42,500 nucleotides of DNA, from NCBI GenBank assembly GCA_963575745.1, contig CAUYUJ010020728.1, positions 107,501-150,000 on the forward strand, in the 5' to 3' direction. Below the pieces are notes generated by a model. It was not told the origin of the DNA, made no database searches, and saw nothing but the letters and a program-made list of their open reading frames with translations. How positions within the stretch are numbered: the first letter of the stretch is position 1; each line of letters begins with the position of its first letter. Below are positions 18,400 through 28,440 of the stretch, in pieces. The DNA is from Prorocentrum cordatum. Taxonomy: Eukaryota > Sar > Dinophyceae > Prorocentrales > Prorocentraceae. The position numbers were made by a program, and so were the translations under genes.

Positions 18400-19350
18400 T
18401 GGCGGGTCTGGGTCTGGAGCGCCCCTGAAGGGCCCAGAGCCAGCCCCAGAGAGCCCCAAGCGGGCCCCAGGGCAGGCCAAGAGGTCTCCAATAGGATTTT
18501 TAGCCGGTCCAGGGGGGGCCCGACTCGCGATCGGTCCAAGACGCTCCGGCCCACGAGGCCTCCAAGACTCCGCAAATTCCTCCAAGAGCCCTCCCAAGAG
18601 AGCTCCAAGAGGAAAACATCGTTTCATTCCTTTTGGGAGAATGTTTGTTTGCATATGCGTCTTTTCGGATATCACGGCGTCCAAGACGGACCAAAAGGCC
18701 ACCAGATCATCCCAAGACGGCCCAAGACGGCCCCAAGAGGGCTCCGAGAAGCCCCAAGAGAGCCCCAAGACGGCCCAAGGGGGCCCTCAGGAGATCCTCA
18801 GAGGAGTCCAAGAGCCAACCGCGGTCTCCCTGAACGACCGAATCACGATTCGGAATGCTTTGGAGGATGTCTTGGGGCCATCTTGGGCCGCCATGGGGCT
18901 TTCTTGGATCCCTGTTGTGCCGTCTAGGGGCTTTCTGGAAGCCCTCCCTTTCGGATGGTTTTGGGACGATTTTCGAGCCTCCCAGGCGGTCTCGGACGCC
19001 CAGAAGACCGAAGAACAGGCCATTTCCAAAATCACTCAAAAACCCTAGAGAAAAACAATGTTTTGCTGCGTTTTGGAAGCCTATTGGGGGTCTTCTGTGG
19101 GTCGTCTTCGGGCGTCTGGTGGGTGTCTGGGGCCTCTTGGGGCCCTCGGGGGTGCGTTCGGCCGCCCTCCTGACCGATTTGGGCTCGTTGCCTAGGCCCA
19201 GCATGGGCTTACAGGAGCTCTTAAACGCATGGGTGGCCTCCTGCAGAGGCGTCCAGGGGGATCCCCGTGACCACAGATCCGGGGGGTCCAGAGGGTTCCG
19301 GGGGCGCAGGATTCGGGAGGTTCGGTTTCGGGGGCGGGCCGGGGTCACGG
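18400..19350. mobile_element. Retroposon family D, composite inverted copy
   Basis: The left part (about 18540-18700) matches the plus-oriented copies (CCTCCAAGA..., CTTTTCGG..., CGTCCAAGACGG...). The right part (about 18780-19050) matches them on the minus strand, including CATGGCGGCCCAAGATGGCC read in reverse and the GGGAGACCGCGGTTGG block. The join makes an imperfect foldback. Both strands carry ORFs rich in PKR/GPS motifs that derive from the CCCCAAGAGGGC-type internal repeat. They are not conserved in frame between copies. Confidence 0.6.
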
Positions 19351-19360
19351 GTAATTGAAA

Positions 19361-19365
<5 letters not shown>

Positions 19366-19398
<33 letters not shown>

Positions 19399-19565
19399 CA
19401 CACATATATATATAACATATATATATGTATATATACACACATACATACATATGCACACACTTATATATATATGTATATATATACACGTACATGCTCATAC
19501 ATATATATATATATATATACATATCTAATCGGAGTATATATATATATACACATATATATATATTA
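19366..19565. repeat. CT then TA/CA microsatellite, 200 bp
   Basis: A CT run followed by long TATA, CACATA and TATGTA stretches. It lies between the composite copy and the first direct copy of retroposon family D and is comparable to the tails of the other copies. Confidence 0.92.
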
Positions 19566-19569
19566 TTTA

Positions 19570-20455
19570 GATAGGGCCTAGGACCCTGGAAAAAGCGCCC
19601 CCCCCTCTAGTGAATTTGACCCTCCCTGGGCCTCCGTGCAACCTGGGAGAATTTCACGAGAGCCCGAAGACGGCCCCAGACGGGTTCCAGGCGTTCCGGC
19701 GCGCTCCCGAAACGACACCAGGGAGCCCCAATACGGTCCACGACGACCCCCAAGAAGCCGTCATACCCCCAAAGATCGCTCCGAAACGTGCCAACAATCT
19801 TCCTAGAGCACTCCCAAGATGGCGCCATGAGGCAAAAATCATTGATTATCCGTGCGTTTTGGGTGAATTGTGGGGTTCTCCTCTTTTCGGCTTCTCGACG
19901 CTCCAAGACGGCGGTCTTCTGGGCGTCCGAAGCCGCCTGCGAGGCTCCAAAATCGTTCCACAACCATTTGAAAGGGCTTCCAGGCAGTCCAAGAGAACCC
20001 CATGGCGGCCCAAGATGGCCCCAAGACACCCTCCAAAGCATTCCAAATCGTGACCCGGTCGTTCAGGGAGACCGCGGTTGGAGGCAGGGTGGCCCGAGGA
20101 AACCCCCAGAGGCCCCCAGAACACGCCCAGGAGGCCTCCATAAGGCCTGCAGAAAGCCTGAAACATTTCCGTGAGGCCCCTAGAGGCTCTCCAAGGAGGA
20201 GCCTCCGCAAAAAGAATTGAGGAGTATGCATGGAGGAAAGATAACGAATAACATTATAATATCGGCGATGCCAGAAAAGGCAACAAGGAGTTATCGCTGA
20301 ATTGTCTGTTTGACTTTCCTGCCATTCCGCCATTCCGCCTGCATACCAAACTTTAAGGACCAAGGTGCATGGCGCGAAGCGCCACTGCAGTCTTGTGTGT
20401 GTATATATGTATGTGTGTATGTGTGTGTATATATATATGTATTCATGATTATATA
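19570..20455 (+). mobile_element. Retroposon-like repeat, family D copy 3
   Basis: About 0.9 kb. The opening G/C-run region is followed by GAGAGCCCGAAGACGGCCCC, a central block of CCAAGA-rich short repeats, the CATGGCGGCCCAAGATGGCC block and the CTCCAAGGAGGAGCCTCCGC block. It ends in the hairpin TGGCGCGAAGCGCCA (20370-20384), GCAGTCTTGTGTGTGTATA and a GT/TA tail. The next copy follows directly. Protein frames differ between copies, so it is non-coding or long decayed. Confidence 0.8.
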
Positions 20456-21395
20456 GCCAGGGGCGCCGGAAAATGCCCCCCCCCCCTCCCCCCCGCAGTT
20501 ATAACGAATATGGCCCTCCCCGGGCCTGCATGCGACCCTGCAGACGACCCGGGAGAACCTCGCGAGAGCCCGAAGACGGCCCCAGACGGGTTCCAGGCGT
20601 TCTGGCGCGCTTCCGAAACGACCCCAGAGAGCCCCAATACGGTCCACGATCCCCAAGAAGCCGTCACATCTTCAAGATCGCTTCAATACGTCCGAAGAGG
20701 CCTCCAAGAGCACTCCCAAGAAGGCCCCAGGTGGCAAACATCATTCATTTTCTGTTGGTTTTTGGTGAGTTTTGGTGTTCTCCTCTTTTCGGCTTCCCGA
20801 CGCTCCAAGACGGCGGTCTTCTGGGCGTCCGAAGCCGCCTGGGAGGCTCCAAAATCGCCCCACAACCATCCGACAGGGCTTCCAGGCAGTCCAAGAGAGC
20901 CCCAAAACGGCACAACAGGGGTCCAAGATGACCCTAAGAGAGCCCCATGGCGGCCCAAGATGGCCCCAAGACACCCTCCGAAGCATTCCCAATCGTGACC
21001 TGGTCGTTCACGGAGACCGCGGCTGGAGGCAGGGTGGCCCGAGGAAGCCCCCAGAGGTCCCCAGAACACGCCCAGGAGGCCTTCAGACAGCTTTAAGATA
21101 GCCAGAAAAACTTGTGTGAGGCCCCCAGAAGCTCTCCAAGGAAGAGCTTCCGCACAAAGAGCTGAGGAGGATGGGGAAGAATTCGCAGGGTAGGGCGAGA
21201 ATGAAGAAAGAGAAACATGGAGGAAAGATATCGGATAACATTACTATGACAGCGATGCCGGAAAAGGCATCAAGGAGTTATCGCTAAATTGTCGGTTGAC
21301 CCTCCTGCAATTCCGCCTGCGAACCAAGCTTAAAGGACCAAGTTGCATGGCGCGAAGCGCCAACGCAGTTTTGTGTGTGTATATATATATATGTG
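20456..21395 (+). mobile_element. Retroposon-like repeat, family D copy 4
   Basis: Direct tandem neighbour of copy 3 with the same block order (GAGAGCCCGAAGACGGCCCC begins about 906 bp after that of copy 3). It ends in the identical hairpin TGGCGCGAAGCGCCA (21348-21362), GCAGTTTTGTGTGTGTATA and a TA then GA tail. Copy 4 carries two short extra segments (near 20920 and 21180) absent from copy 3. Confidence 0.8.
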
Positions 21396-21398
21396 TAT

Positions 21399-21432
<34 letters not shown>
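21372..21432. repeat. GT/TA/GA microsatellite tail
   Basis: GTGTGTGTATATATATATAT followed by a GA run of about 28 bases. It is the tail of retroposon family D copy 4. Confidence 0.92.
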
Positions 21433-21435
<3 letters not shown>

Positions 21436-21539
21436 CAGAAATAGTGAGCGTGAAACTAATACGCAATTAGTGAGTCCACCAGGTGAATTAATAGTGTTGT
21501 TCGATAGAGAGTGGGACCAATAGATCATGCCACCGACAT

Positions 21540-22010
21540 ATATATATATGTTGATAGTGAGATCCGTAGATCATTTATCACACCGGTAGATCGCCAGATC
21601 GACCGACATATTCAGAGTGGAGTCGGTAAATTTGCTAGTGAAGCTAATCGGTGATTAGATCAGTAAGCCGTGGGTGTCCAGTGGTTGTCCCATGGTTGTC
21701 CCGTGTTTATCCCGCGATTGTCGCGTTGTTGTCCCGTGGTTGGCCCGTGGTTGTCCTGTGGTTGTCCCTCGATTGTCGCGTGGTTGTCGCGTCTGTAGAT
21801 GCAGAGAAAGATAGTGGGATATATCGAAAGATGTACTGCGGGTGCGTTCGTTGCCGAAAAATCTAGTGAGACAGCATAAAGTGCGACCGGTGGATCGTTT
21901 GATCGTGAAAACGACGGATACATAGTGGCGCCGGAATGTTGGGAAAGTCATTGTTGGATATTGAGATCGTTTGATCGGTAGATCGCGAAGCCGATCCGAT
22001 GCCAATCGCA
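21540..22010. repeat. Degenerate GTAGATCG-type short repeats
   Basis: On both sides of the 12-bp array the DNA is rich in short variants of GTAGATCG and GATCGTTTGATCG. They are irregular and old, with no coding content. Confidence 0.5.
21668..21803. repeat. 12-bp minisatellite, array 2
   Basis: Same unit family as 18171-18352 (TTGTCCCGTGGT, TTGTCGCGTGGT), same orientation, about 11 units. The two arrays bracket the retroposon cluster. Confidence 0.9.
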
Positions 22011-22254
22011 AACCGAAAGCTGCAGCAATCCTCCCCGACCTCCTTACCACCTGAAGGGTGGTCTTTATAGGGGAGTGAATAGAGCATGTGCGACGTGGTC
22101 CAGATACGCAGTGATGTACACATCGGATGCCACCCCCCCGCCGGATGGGTACGCCCGTGAGCCTCACGATGGCCTCGCGAACGGGATCTCTCCCCCCGTC
22201 CTGTTGTCGTGGCCCTGTGGGCGTGGCGTGGTGGAGGGTGCCGGTGCGTCGCCC

Positions 22255-22265
22255 GTCGGCGTCGG

Positions 22266-22303
<38 letters not shown>

Positions 22304-22305
22304 TC
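22255..22305. repeat. GTCGGC hexanucleotide repeat
   Basis: About eight GTCGGC units, one interrupted. On the minus strand it reads as alternating Asp-Ala within a 344-codon frame (21655-22689). That frame also runs through the 12-bp minisatellite and is therefore doubtful as a gene. Confidence 0.92.
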
Positions 22306-22309
22306 CCCC

Positions 22310-23180
22310 TTTGCCCTGCCCAGCCCATCTGGGGGGGGGGGGGGCTCTTCTGTGCGGGGCCCTGGGGCCCATCCCATCTGTGGGGGAGGGGTCGGGGGAG
22401 CCTGTGAACCCTTGATCCAGGAGCACATATCTTCCAAGCATTGGTTGGAAAGATTCTTGCACGTTTTGTTCCATGAGGTTAACGCATACAACGACAGCAC
22501 TCCATAATTGGAGCAGTGAACGTAACAAATGGTTTGGCCCCCGCGCGTGTACCATTGCAAGTTCTGCATTGGTTCGCTTCTGTTTCGAAGCACGCGCCGG
22601 GAATTGCTTATGCTTCGCGGTTGCCTGTTATTTTCGCCAGAGTGCGCATGTTCGTCCGACTGAAGGGGGGCCGAGCGGTCAGACTCCATCCCCGGGTGTT
22701 TGGCTGAAGAGGGGTTCGTTGTACGGATTGCCGTTGAGTCTGCAGTCTTGGCGAGACTGTACGTGCTGTAGATCGCCCTTCGCTGGCCAGCTCTTGCTGC
22801 TCGCCCCAGGTGTGCCCCTCGACGCTCGCACCCTGCTCCTGCCAGGGGACGTATGGATTCTCAAACTGCGCTGGTGGTCCCCCCGACTGCAGCATCAACG
22901 GCTCTCGCTTTATACATTTCTTGGAAAGTTGGGTTACAAGTCGTGCTCTCGCTCGAGACGTCCGCGCAGTTTACTCGAGAACCAGGCTCTCGCCTCGCAC
23001 TTGTCCCAATTTGCCCGGGCATCGCGCTCTCATCCTCTCTTTGGTACTTCCCTGCAAGTTACTCAAGGATTGCGCTCCCGTGTCGGACTTCTTCACAATG
23101 TATTTACTTCGGCATCGCGCTGAGTCGCACTCTCGCCTGGGACCTCGCCGCCACAGTTATTTATACTGTCCTACCCACCC
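22310..23180. other. No recognisable gene; mixed open frames
   Basis: A 216-codon + frame (22473-23123) covers this stretch but starts at a non-ATG codon region and shows no motif. The DNA from about 22920 has recurring CTCTCGC and GCACTCTC-like phrases that hint at an old degenerate tandem repeat. G and C runs occur at 22332-22343. Confidence 0.35.
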
Positions 23181-23182
23181 CG

Positions 23183-23432
23183 CCCGCGAGTCAGGGTCCG
23201 CCCGCCCGACCCGCCCGTTAGGGTCCGCCCGCCCGACCCTGACCCGCCGGCTTTGATGTTGCGGCCGCCTGGCTTGCCCGGCAGGGTCCACCCGGTCCTT
23301 TACTTGGAAGCCCGCACTCTTGCTCCAATGTCCCGCCCGCTTGTCCCGCCCATCAGGGTTCGCCTGCCCGACCCGCCCCTTAGGGCCCGCCCATTCCGCC
23401 CGTCAGAGTCCGCCCGCCCGACCCGTTTGTCT
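23183..23432. repeat. GC-rich minisatellite (GTCCGCCCGCCCGACC)
   Basis: Irregular units built on GTCCGCCCGCCCGACCCGCC and CGTTAGGGTCC variants over about 250 bp, with a unique insert near 23250-23330. Confidence 0.75.
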
Positions 23433-23812
23433 TACCATGTCGAGGTTTACCGTGGAGTAGGCATGAAAAATGAAGCGCCCCAAAGAGGGCACTTTCATAA
23501 GCGAAGAGGTCGGGAGTCGAGCGCTTGGGGTGCACATGCCGAACTGGACGCGCAGGCAGCGAATAGCGAGCATTATTGTTTTTGCTGCTATTCCCGTTTT
23601 TGTCGTCGTCGTCGCCCGCCCAGCGACTCACTCGAGACACGCCCGCGGCAAACCCATTTTTTTGCAAACGAAGGGCCTCTTGTGACGCTCTTTGCTGTGA
23701 TGCGAAACTCGAAACTAGTGTCCGCAGCGGGCATCTTCACACTGCAATTCGGACCTCGCGACCTGCCGACCTTTCTCGATGAGCGACTGCGGCGGGCCGA
23801 CTGCTTGAAATG

Positions 23813-24003
23813 GGGGAACGAACAATGACATAAACATGAAAACTCGGAGGTCTGCGCGGATTTCTCAGATCCGTGCTGGACCCCCTGGCGGCGCCTCCGG
23901 CGCCGCCCCTGGCGCTCCGCGCGCCAGGGGGGGGGGTCCAGCGCGAATCCGAGAAATCCGGGCGACCTCCGAGTTTTTATGCTTATGTCATTCTTCGTTC
24001 CCC
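23813..24003. mobile_element. Long hairpin element, family B copy 1
   Basis: The outer 70 or so bases of each end are near-perfect inverted repeats. The left reads GGGGAACGAACAATGACATA, then AACATGAAAACTCGGAGGTC; the right is its complement with few changes. The centre is GC-rich with CTGGCGCTCCGCGCGCCAGG. The total of 191 bp could fold into one long stem. Related copies lie at 25204-25394 and 34201-34350. No ORF. Best described as a foldback MITE-like element. Confidence 0.8.
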
Positions 24004-24579
24004 TGTTAGGACGTAAGCGCGTGCGACGGGCTTGTTAGCATGGGCTTCTGAGCCACACAGCCCCCCCAAGTCTGCCCAGGCACCCCTCTCATCCGCAGTT
24101 GCGGGGCTCGAGTTGGTTGCGTTCACGTTTTGCATGTGATGCGATGCTGCCAGTGCAGTATGTTTGCTTGGCCTAGCCGCTGCGCAGGAGTTCTGATCAT
24201 ACAGCGATTTCTGTTGGGAGCAGTGTCTTGGCAGTCAAGGTTTCGAGATAAGGAGCCTTCTACAAGGAACGACGCCCCTTTCGAGTCCCAGTTGCGCCCA
24301 CGTGCACGAAACGGTCCTGGGGAAAACCTGCGGAAACTCTGATCGAACTCGAGCATTGCTCCAAGATATCGCAAGCCTTACCCAAAACTTGTGACCGCAT
24401 GACTGTCATTGACTGAATGATCCGACACGGGCGGTGGCCATCAAAAGTTGAGCAGGGAGGGCCGCTTCGTGTGCGAGCTGATGCTCAAGGGTGGCATCGG
24501 TGGTTCGTGACCTGGTGCCTGCAGCCTGATGTTCGGTAGCAATTCATGGGAGCCTTGCGTACCCATCGCAATTCTGTCT
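24004..24579. other. Unique DNA, nothing recognised
   Basis: About 575 bases without repeat matches in the window, with short frames only and no motif. Confidence 0.4.
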
Positions 24580-24710
24580 TTAGCGTCGACTAGCGCCGAT
24601 TAGCGTCTGGGAGTCGATGAGACAGCGCCGATTTAGCGTCGGTTAGGGTCGACTAGCGTCGATTTAGCGTCGACTTAGCGTCGATTTCGTGTCGACTGGC
24701 GCCGATCCGC
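24580..24710. repeat. TAGCGTCGA-type short tandem repeat
   Basis: Recurring TTTAGCGTCGAC, TTAGCGTCGATT and GACTAGCGTCG units, 10-12 bp, about ten copies with variation. Confidence 0.85.
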
Positions 24711-25203
24711 GAGAGCCCACACGATGGCACGGGGAAGCTCCGACGAGTTGCCACCGAACTCCGTGGCCCACGGCCCGTGGCCCGTGGCTCCTCCGTGGCC
24801 GCCTCGTGCGGGCGGCGAGGTGGCGCCCCAGGAGTCGGGTCGGGGGCGCCCGTGGCCCGCAGCACTGTGCCCGGTGGCCCTTCTGCCAGGCGATCGCAGG
24901 CATGGATCAAAGGGGTGGCGTGGACCAGCGACGGGTCCCGTCTCCATGGGAGATCGCGGAATTCCGCCGCCGAGCGAGGCGGCACCGGCCGCACTTTGGG
25001 GGAGGGCACCTCCCCCGATCCATGGATTTGGCGACCGCGCGCCAAATCCATGGATCGCAAATCCATGTTTGCGCGCTCCCGATTTTGACCTGCGGCCCAC
25101 TCGTGGGCGCGTCGCGTGGAGGGTGGGACCGACGACGTCCTGAAACGGCCACGCGAAGCTGTGGATACGAGCTGTCGATCTCATGCCATACAAGTCGTCT
25201 CGC
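24711..25203. other. GC-rich DNA with overlapping ORFs, no gene call
   Basis: Open frames of 100-229 codons exist on both strands, as expected at this GC content. There are recurring GGCCCGTGGCC phrases near 24765-24800. No protein family recognised. Confidence 0.35.
25016..25057. other. Perfect 18-bp stem, 6-nt loop hairpin
   Basis: CGATCCATGGATTTGGCG (25016-25033) and its exact complement (25040-25057) are separated by ACCGCG. The half-site ATCCATGGAT is itself palindromic. A third partial copy (CAAATCCATG) follows at 25059-25068. Confidence 0.9.
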
Positions 25204-25394
25204 AGGGGGAAAATCGCCACAAACATGAACTTTTGGCGCTCCGCGGACTTCTTGGATCCGCGCTGGGGACCCCCAGGCGGCGTCTCCAGCGCCGCCCCTG
25301 GCGCGCTCCGCGCGCCAGGGAGGGCGGTCCAGCGCGGAATCAAGAGATCCGCGCGGAGCGCCACAAGTTTATGTTTATGGCGTCTTTTCTCCTT
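25204..25394. mobile_element. Long hairpin element, family B copy 2
   Basis: The arms read GGGGGAAAATCGCCACAAAC then ATGAACTTTTGGCGCTCCGC on the left, with a near-complement on the right. The core is CTGGCGCGCTCCGCGCGCCA, shared with copy 3 and close to copy 1. Same size as copy 1. Confidence 0.8.
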
Positions 25395-25800
25395 CTATCG
25401 TCACCACATGGGCGCTTCGCGGTGCAAGTCTTGTCAGGAAGCCAGCCTGGCAGCTAAGACAGCAGCCGGCTGTGCGAAAGCAGGGGCCGCGCGCTTAATG
25501 ATAACTACGACGGCGGTTCTGCAGAATTCTTCATCGGTTCATCGGGCTTTTTTTTTGAAGTAAGCCCAATCCGACTCGTTGCTGGAATTTCGGCCCGAGG
25601 CGGTTTGACTGGCTAGACTGCATGACAGTATGGCGATGCAAATGTATGGTCGAAGACGCCTCTGGCGAGCCACCGCCGACCCCTCCCGTTCTTGAAACGA
25701 CTATGTGGCCGAATCTTGGGCGAAACTTTCACTAAGCTAGGACGTTGTCTTTCGCAGCCGCTGTTGAAACAATGTGGAAACCCTGGAGGCACTCTTTATT
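25395..25800. other. Unique DNA, nothing recognised
   Basis: No repeat match, no frame with recognisable motif. Confidence 0.35.
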
Positions 25801-26115
25801 GATTTTTGGGGGGGTGAGGATCATGGGGGTCCCTGAGGCTTTGTTTTGGCAGCGTCCTGGAGGTGCCGTAGGCAATCTCGGGGGCCTCTGGGGGGGCACC
25901 CTGCGGGCGTCCGAGAGGTACATTTGGGCTACCTTCGGGGCCTCCGGGTGGCGACTTGGGGCCTCTTGGGTGGATCTTCGACCATCTCGGGTGCTCTTGG
26001 GGGACGTCTTTGCGCCTCTTCAGGGCGTCCTTTTGACCACTCTGAGGGCCTCTTGGGGGACGACTTCGGCCCACTGGGAGCCTTCGGGGAACCCTCTGGA
26101 TCGGAAAAGCGTTTG
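25801..26115. repeat. Degenerate GGCCTCTTGGGGG-type repeats
   Basis: Roughly 27-30-bp spaced phrases such as GGCCTCTGGGGGG, GGCCTCCGGG and GGCCTCTTGGG. Same style as the CCCCAAGAGGGC repeats inside retroposon family D but in reverse orientation. It is probably a diverged relative or fragment. Frames on both strands follow the repeat. Confidence 0.5.
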
Positions 26116-26480
26116 AGGTCAACAAACATTAAACACCACATGTTTGTCCAATGATTCCCCTGTAGGTTTTTTTCGGAGCCGTCTTAAGGCTAAGGTCCCC
26201 GGGCCTTCCTGACGCACAGTTTGAGCGCCATCTCGAGAAGTACGTTTTATGTAACGAGGGATTGGTGGCCCTACGCGGAAGCGATCATGTTTGGCATGTT
26301 ACGTTATGCCCTGCTCCTGAAAACGGCACGTGCTGTGCTTCGCGAGGGATTGTGGAGTCCCCCCCGAGGGCTGTGGTCCCCAGACAGTGTCAGTTTGCAG
26401 TTGAGGGGCCAGCAGGAGAGGTCTGCGGAGGTGTGCTGAGCGGATGTGTTGCATGCACCATTTTCCCAAAGCGGTTCTTG
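26116..26480. other. Unique DNA, nothing recognised
   Basis: Only short frames; no motif or repeat. Confidence 0.35.
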
Positions 26481-26486
26481 CACTAA

Positions 26487-26648
26487 GGTTAAGTCGGGCC
26501 TGTCCCTCTAGAGGGGGAATATTCAGAAATAGTCAAAAAAACAGTCAGGGACGATGTTTTGACTATTTTTAAGCAGTTTGGGAGTATGTTTTGAATCGCT
26601 TTTATTTTTCCTTCAAAATCCGCCTGCAGGGGGACATGCCCGACCTAA
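26487..26648. mobile_element. MITE-like element, family A copy 3
   Basis: The best-preserved copy. Ends are TTAAGTCGGGCCTGTCCC and, read on minus, TTAGGTCGGGCATGTCCC, 16 of 18 identical. It is flanked by CACTAA at 26481-26486 and 26649-26654. Interior blocks GACGATGTTTTGA and CTTTTATTTTTC are shared with copy 2. 162 bp, no coding capacity. Confidence 0.88.
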
Positions 26649-26654
26649 CACTAA

Positions 26655-27650
26655 TCTGTTTGGAAAGGGATTGGGCATCATGGTTGCGTCCTGGTGCTCT
26701 ACGAGCAGTGATGTATGACTGGTCTCATATTTTGTCTTCGTTGACTGCGCCGTTCGCGTTCTTTGCTTGCTCCATGGCTGGTCCCCTATTCTTCGTTTGA
26801 TGGTTGCGACTTCTACGCTCTTCTCTTGCTGCGCCGTGGGTGGTGCTCCATGTCAGTTGCCCCTCGGTGCCCTTGATGGCCGAGATCTTAGTGTTCTTGC
26901 TCTGATGCTCTGCTACCCTGTGGTGCCTTTATGGTTGCGGTGTTCGCGATCTTGCCTTTGTGTCTTTTGGGTGGTGCTGTAGGGCTGGTGCTCAGTGATG
27001 CCCTGTAGGTGATGCTCTATGACCGATGCCCGATCTGATTAAAGGTTTCGATTTTGTCGTCTTGCCCTGGTGCCTCATGGGTGGTGCTGTATTGGCTGGT
27101 GCCCGGTCAAACCTTTGGCAGTTAAGTTTCGTTCTGCTCTTGCGCTGGTGCCCTCACCGCTGAGAAGGCCTCTAGAATGCTTCTTCTCACAACTAGCATT
27201 ACTACCGACGCTTCTGCTACATCTACTTCCCTATATTTCCCTGGTGCTAGTGTTGCCGTATTTCGCATACTCTTGCTACGACCACGTTCCACATTGCTCA
27301 CGCTACCACTGCGAGTCGTACACATGTTGCAACATGCATTCAGTTGACTACACCACGTGCGTTGATCCACCTAAATTGTTCAATGGGGATTGAACCACAT
27401 ACAGTTTGCTCTTTCAGCGAAACAGATCATACCCCCTCCCCACCCACACTCCAGCGAAGCCTGGGCTATCCCCTCCCCTCCGCGCAATGTGTTTTCAGAG
27501 ATGTCCTGCGCGATCGTTCATATCAAGCGCCGGATAACACAATGCCAGCCAGGCCGGCATCGCTCCCGCTCGTCCCTGTCAGATACCAATAAGATGTGGT
27601 GACCTGCGTTGATGTGACAGGCGCGCCATGTTACAACACATCAAAGTCTG
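26655..27650. other. No gene; diffuse degenerate repeats
   Basis: From 26660 to 27120 phrases such as GGTGGTGCTC, ATGGTTGCG and GTGATGCCC recur at irregular spacing, suggesting an old tandem repeat of about 110 bp. The rest shows nothing recognisable. Confidence 0.4.
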
Positions 27651-27739
27651 CCATGCGGGCCACGTGAGTGCGTCCCCGCACGCGCACGTCCACATAATTC
27701 AGCATTTCTTGTGATGTAACAGTTTCTTGAATACATGCA

Positions 27740-28440
27740 TGTGTACTTATGTGTGTATGCACGTACACCTAGAAAGGTTCGAACGCGTTCGCTTTCAACG
27801 ACAAGCTTGCATACTCCTGCGCGCTTGCACTCCCTTTGGAACCATGAGAGATCTGTCGTCTGTTTGGCCGCTCTGTCGACGGAGACCATGCGGGCCGCAC
27901 GTTTGCGCGTGGCAAACACTCATCCAACAATCATCGTGCATCCGCCAATCTTGCCAAATAGCACCATGCTGGCCATACACACGCACCTCCTCGCGCGCAA
28001 TTCGGCCCCCGTCCAAAACCAGTGGTTTCTAGACGTGTCAAAACAGGTGTTCAAATGTATTTGGACACCCAATGACTTTTCAATATAATATGGTGTCTAG
28101 ATTTCTGAATCTCTGCGCGCGCAGTTCTTCATCATCCTAATCAGAGCCATTGGTTCTAATCACCGCCAGCGTCACACGTGTCACCGTCACAATCATCAAC
28201 ATCATCTGCGTCACCATCACAATCGTCGTGGTGATCATCTCCAACGTCGTCATCAACATGATCGTCATAGCTGATGTCGTCGCCCTCACCGTCAGGCCAC
28301 CATCGTCATCATAAGCACCCGCACGCCTTTCTCACGGATCTGCACGACAAGGATCTTCGCGCCTTTACGCCAGTTGAGTTTTGCCAACAAGTTGTGGGTG
28401 GGTGGATGGGGTATTTGCTCTAACATTGGAGCTTACGGCG
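27740..28440 (+). repeat. Diverged segmental duplicate, copy 1
   Basis: Two parts match 31330-32670. 27860-27998 resembles 31450-31573 (GAGACCATGCGGGCCGCAC versus GAGACCATGCCGGCCGCAC, and GCACCTCCTC at the end of each). 28190-28440 resembles 32370-32670 (CACCCGCA, GATCTTCGCG and ATTTGCCARCAAGTTG-like blocks). In this copy GCACCTCCTC is followed by GCGCGC rather than a long TCC run. Confidence 0.6.

Noticed and set aside
18367-20998. Long ORFs with PKRAP or GPSWG-type repeats
   Set aside because: They derive from CCCCAAGAGGGC-like repeats in family D. Frames and protein order differ between copies, so there is no sign of protein-level conservation.
21655-22689. 344-codon minus-strand ORF with an Asp-Ala repeat
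   Set aside because: It runs through a hexanucleotide repeat and a 12-bp minisatellite, and no segment has a recognisable motif.
22473-23123. 216-codon + ORF
   Set aside because: No motif, starts at a non-ATG codon, and part of it covers degenerate repetitive phrases.
27370-27395. tRNA-like GGTTCAATCCCC on minus
   Set aside because: No cloverleaf could be drawn from the flanks.
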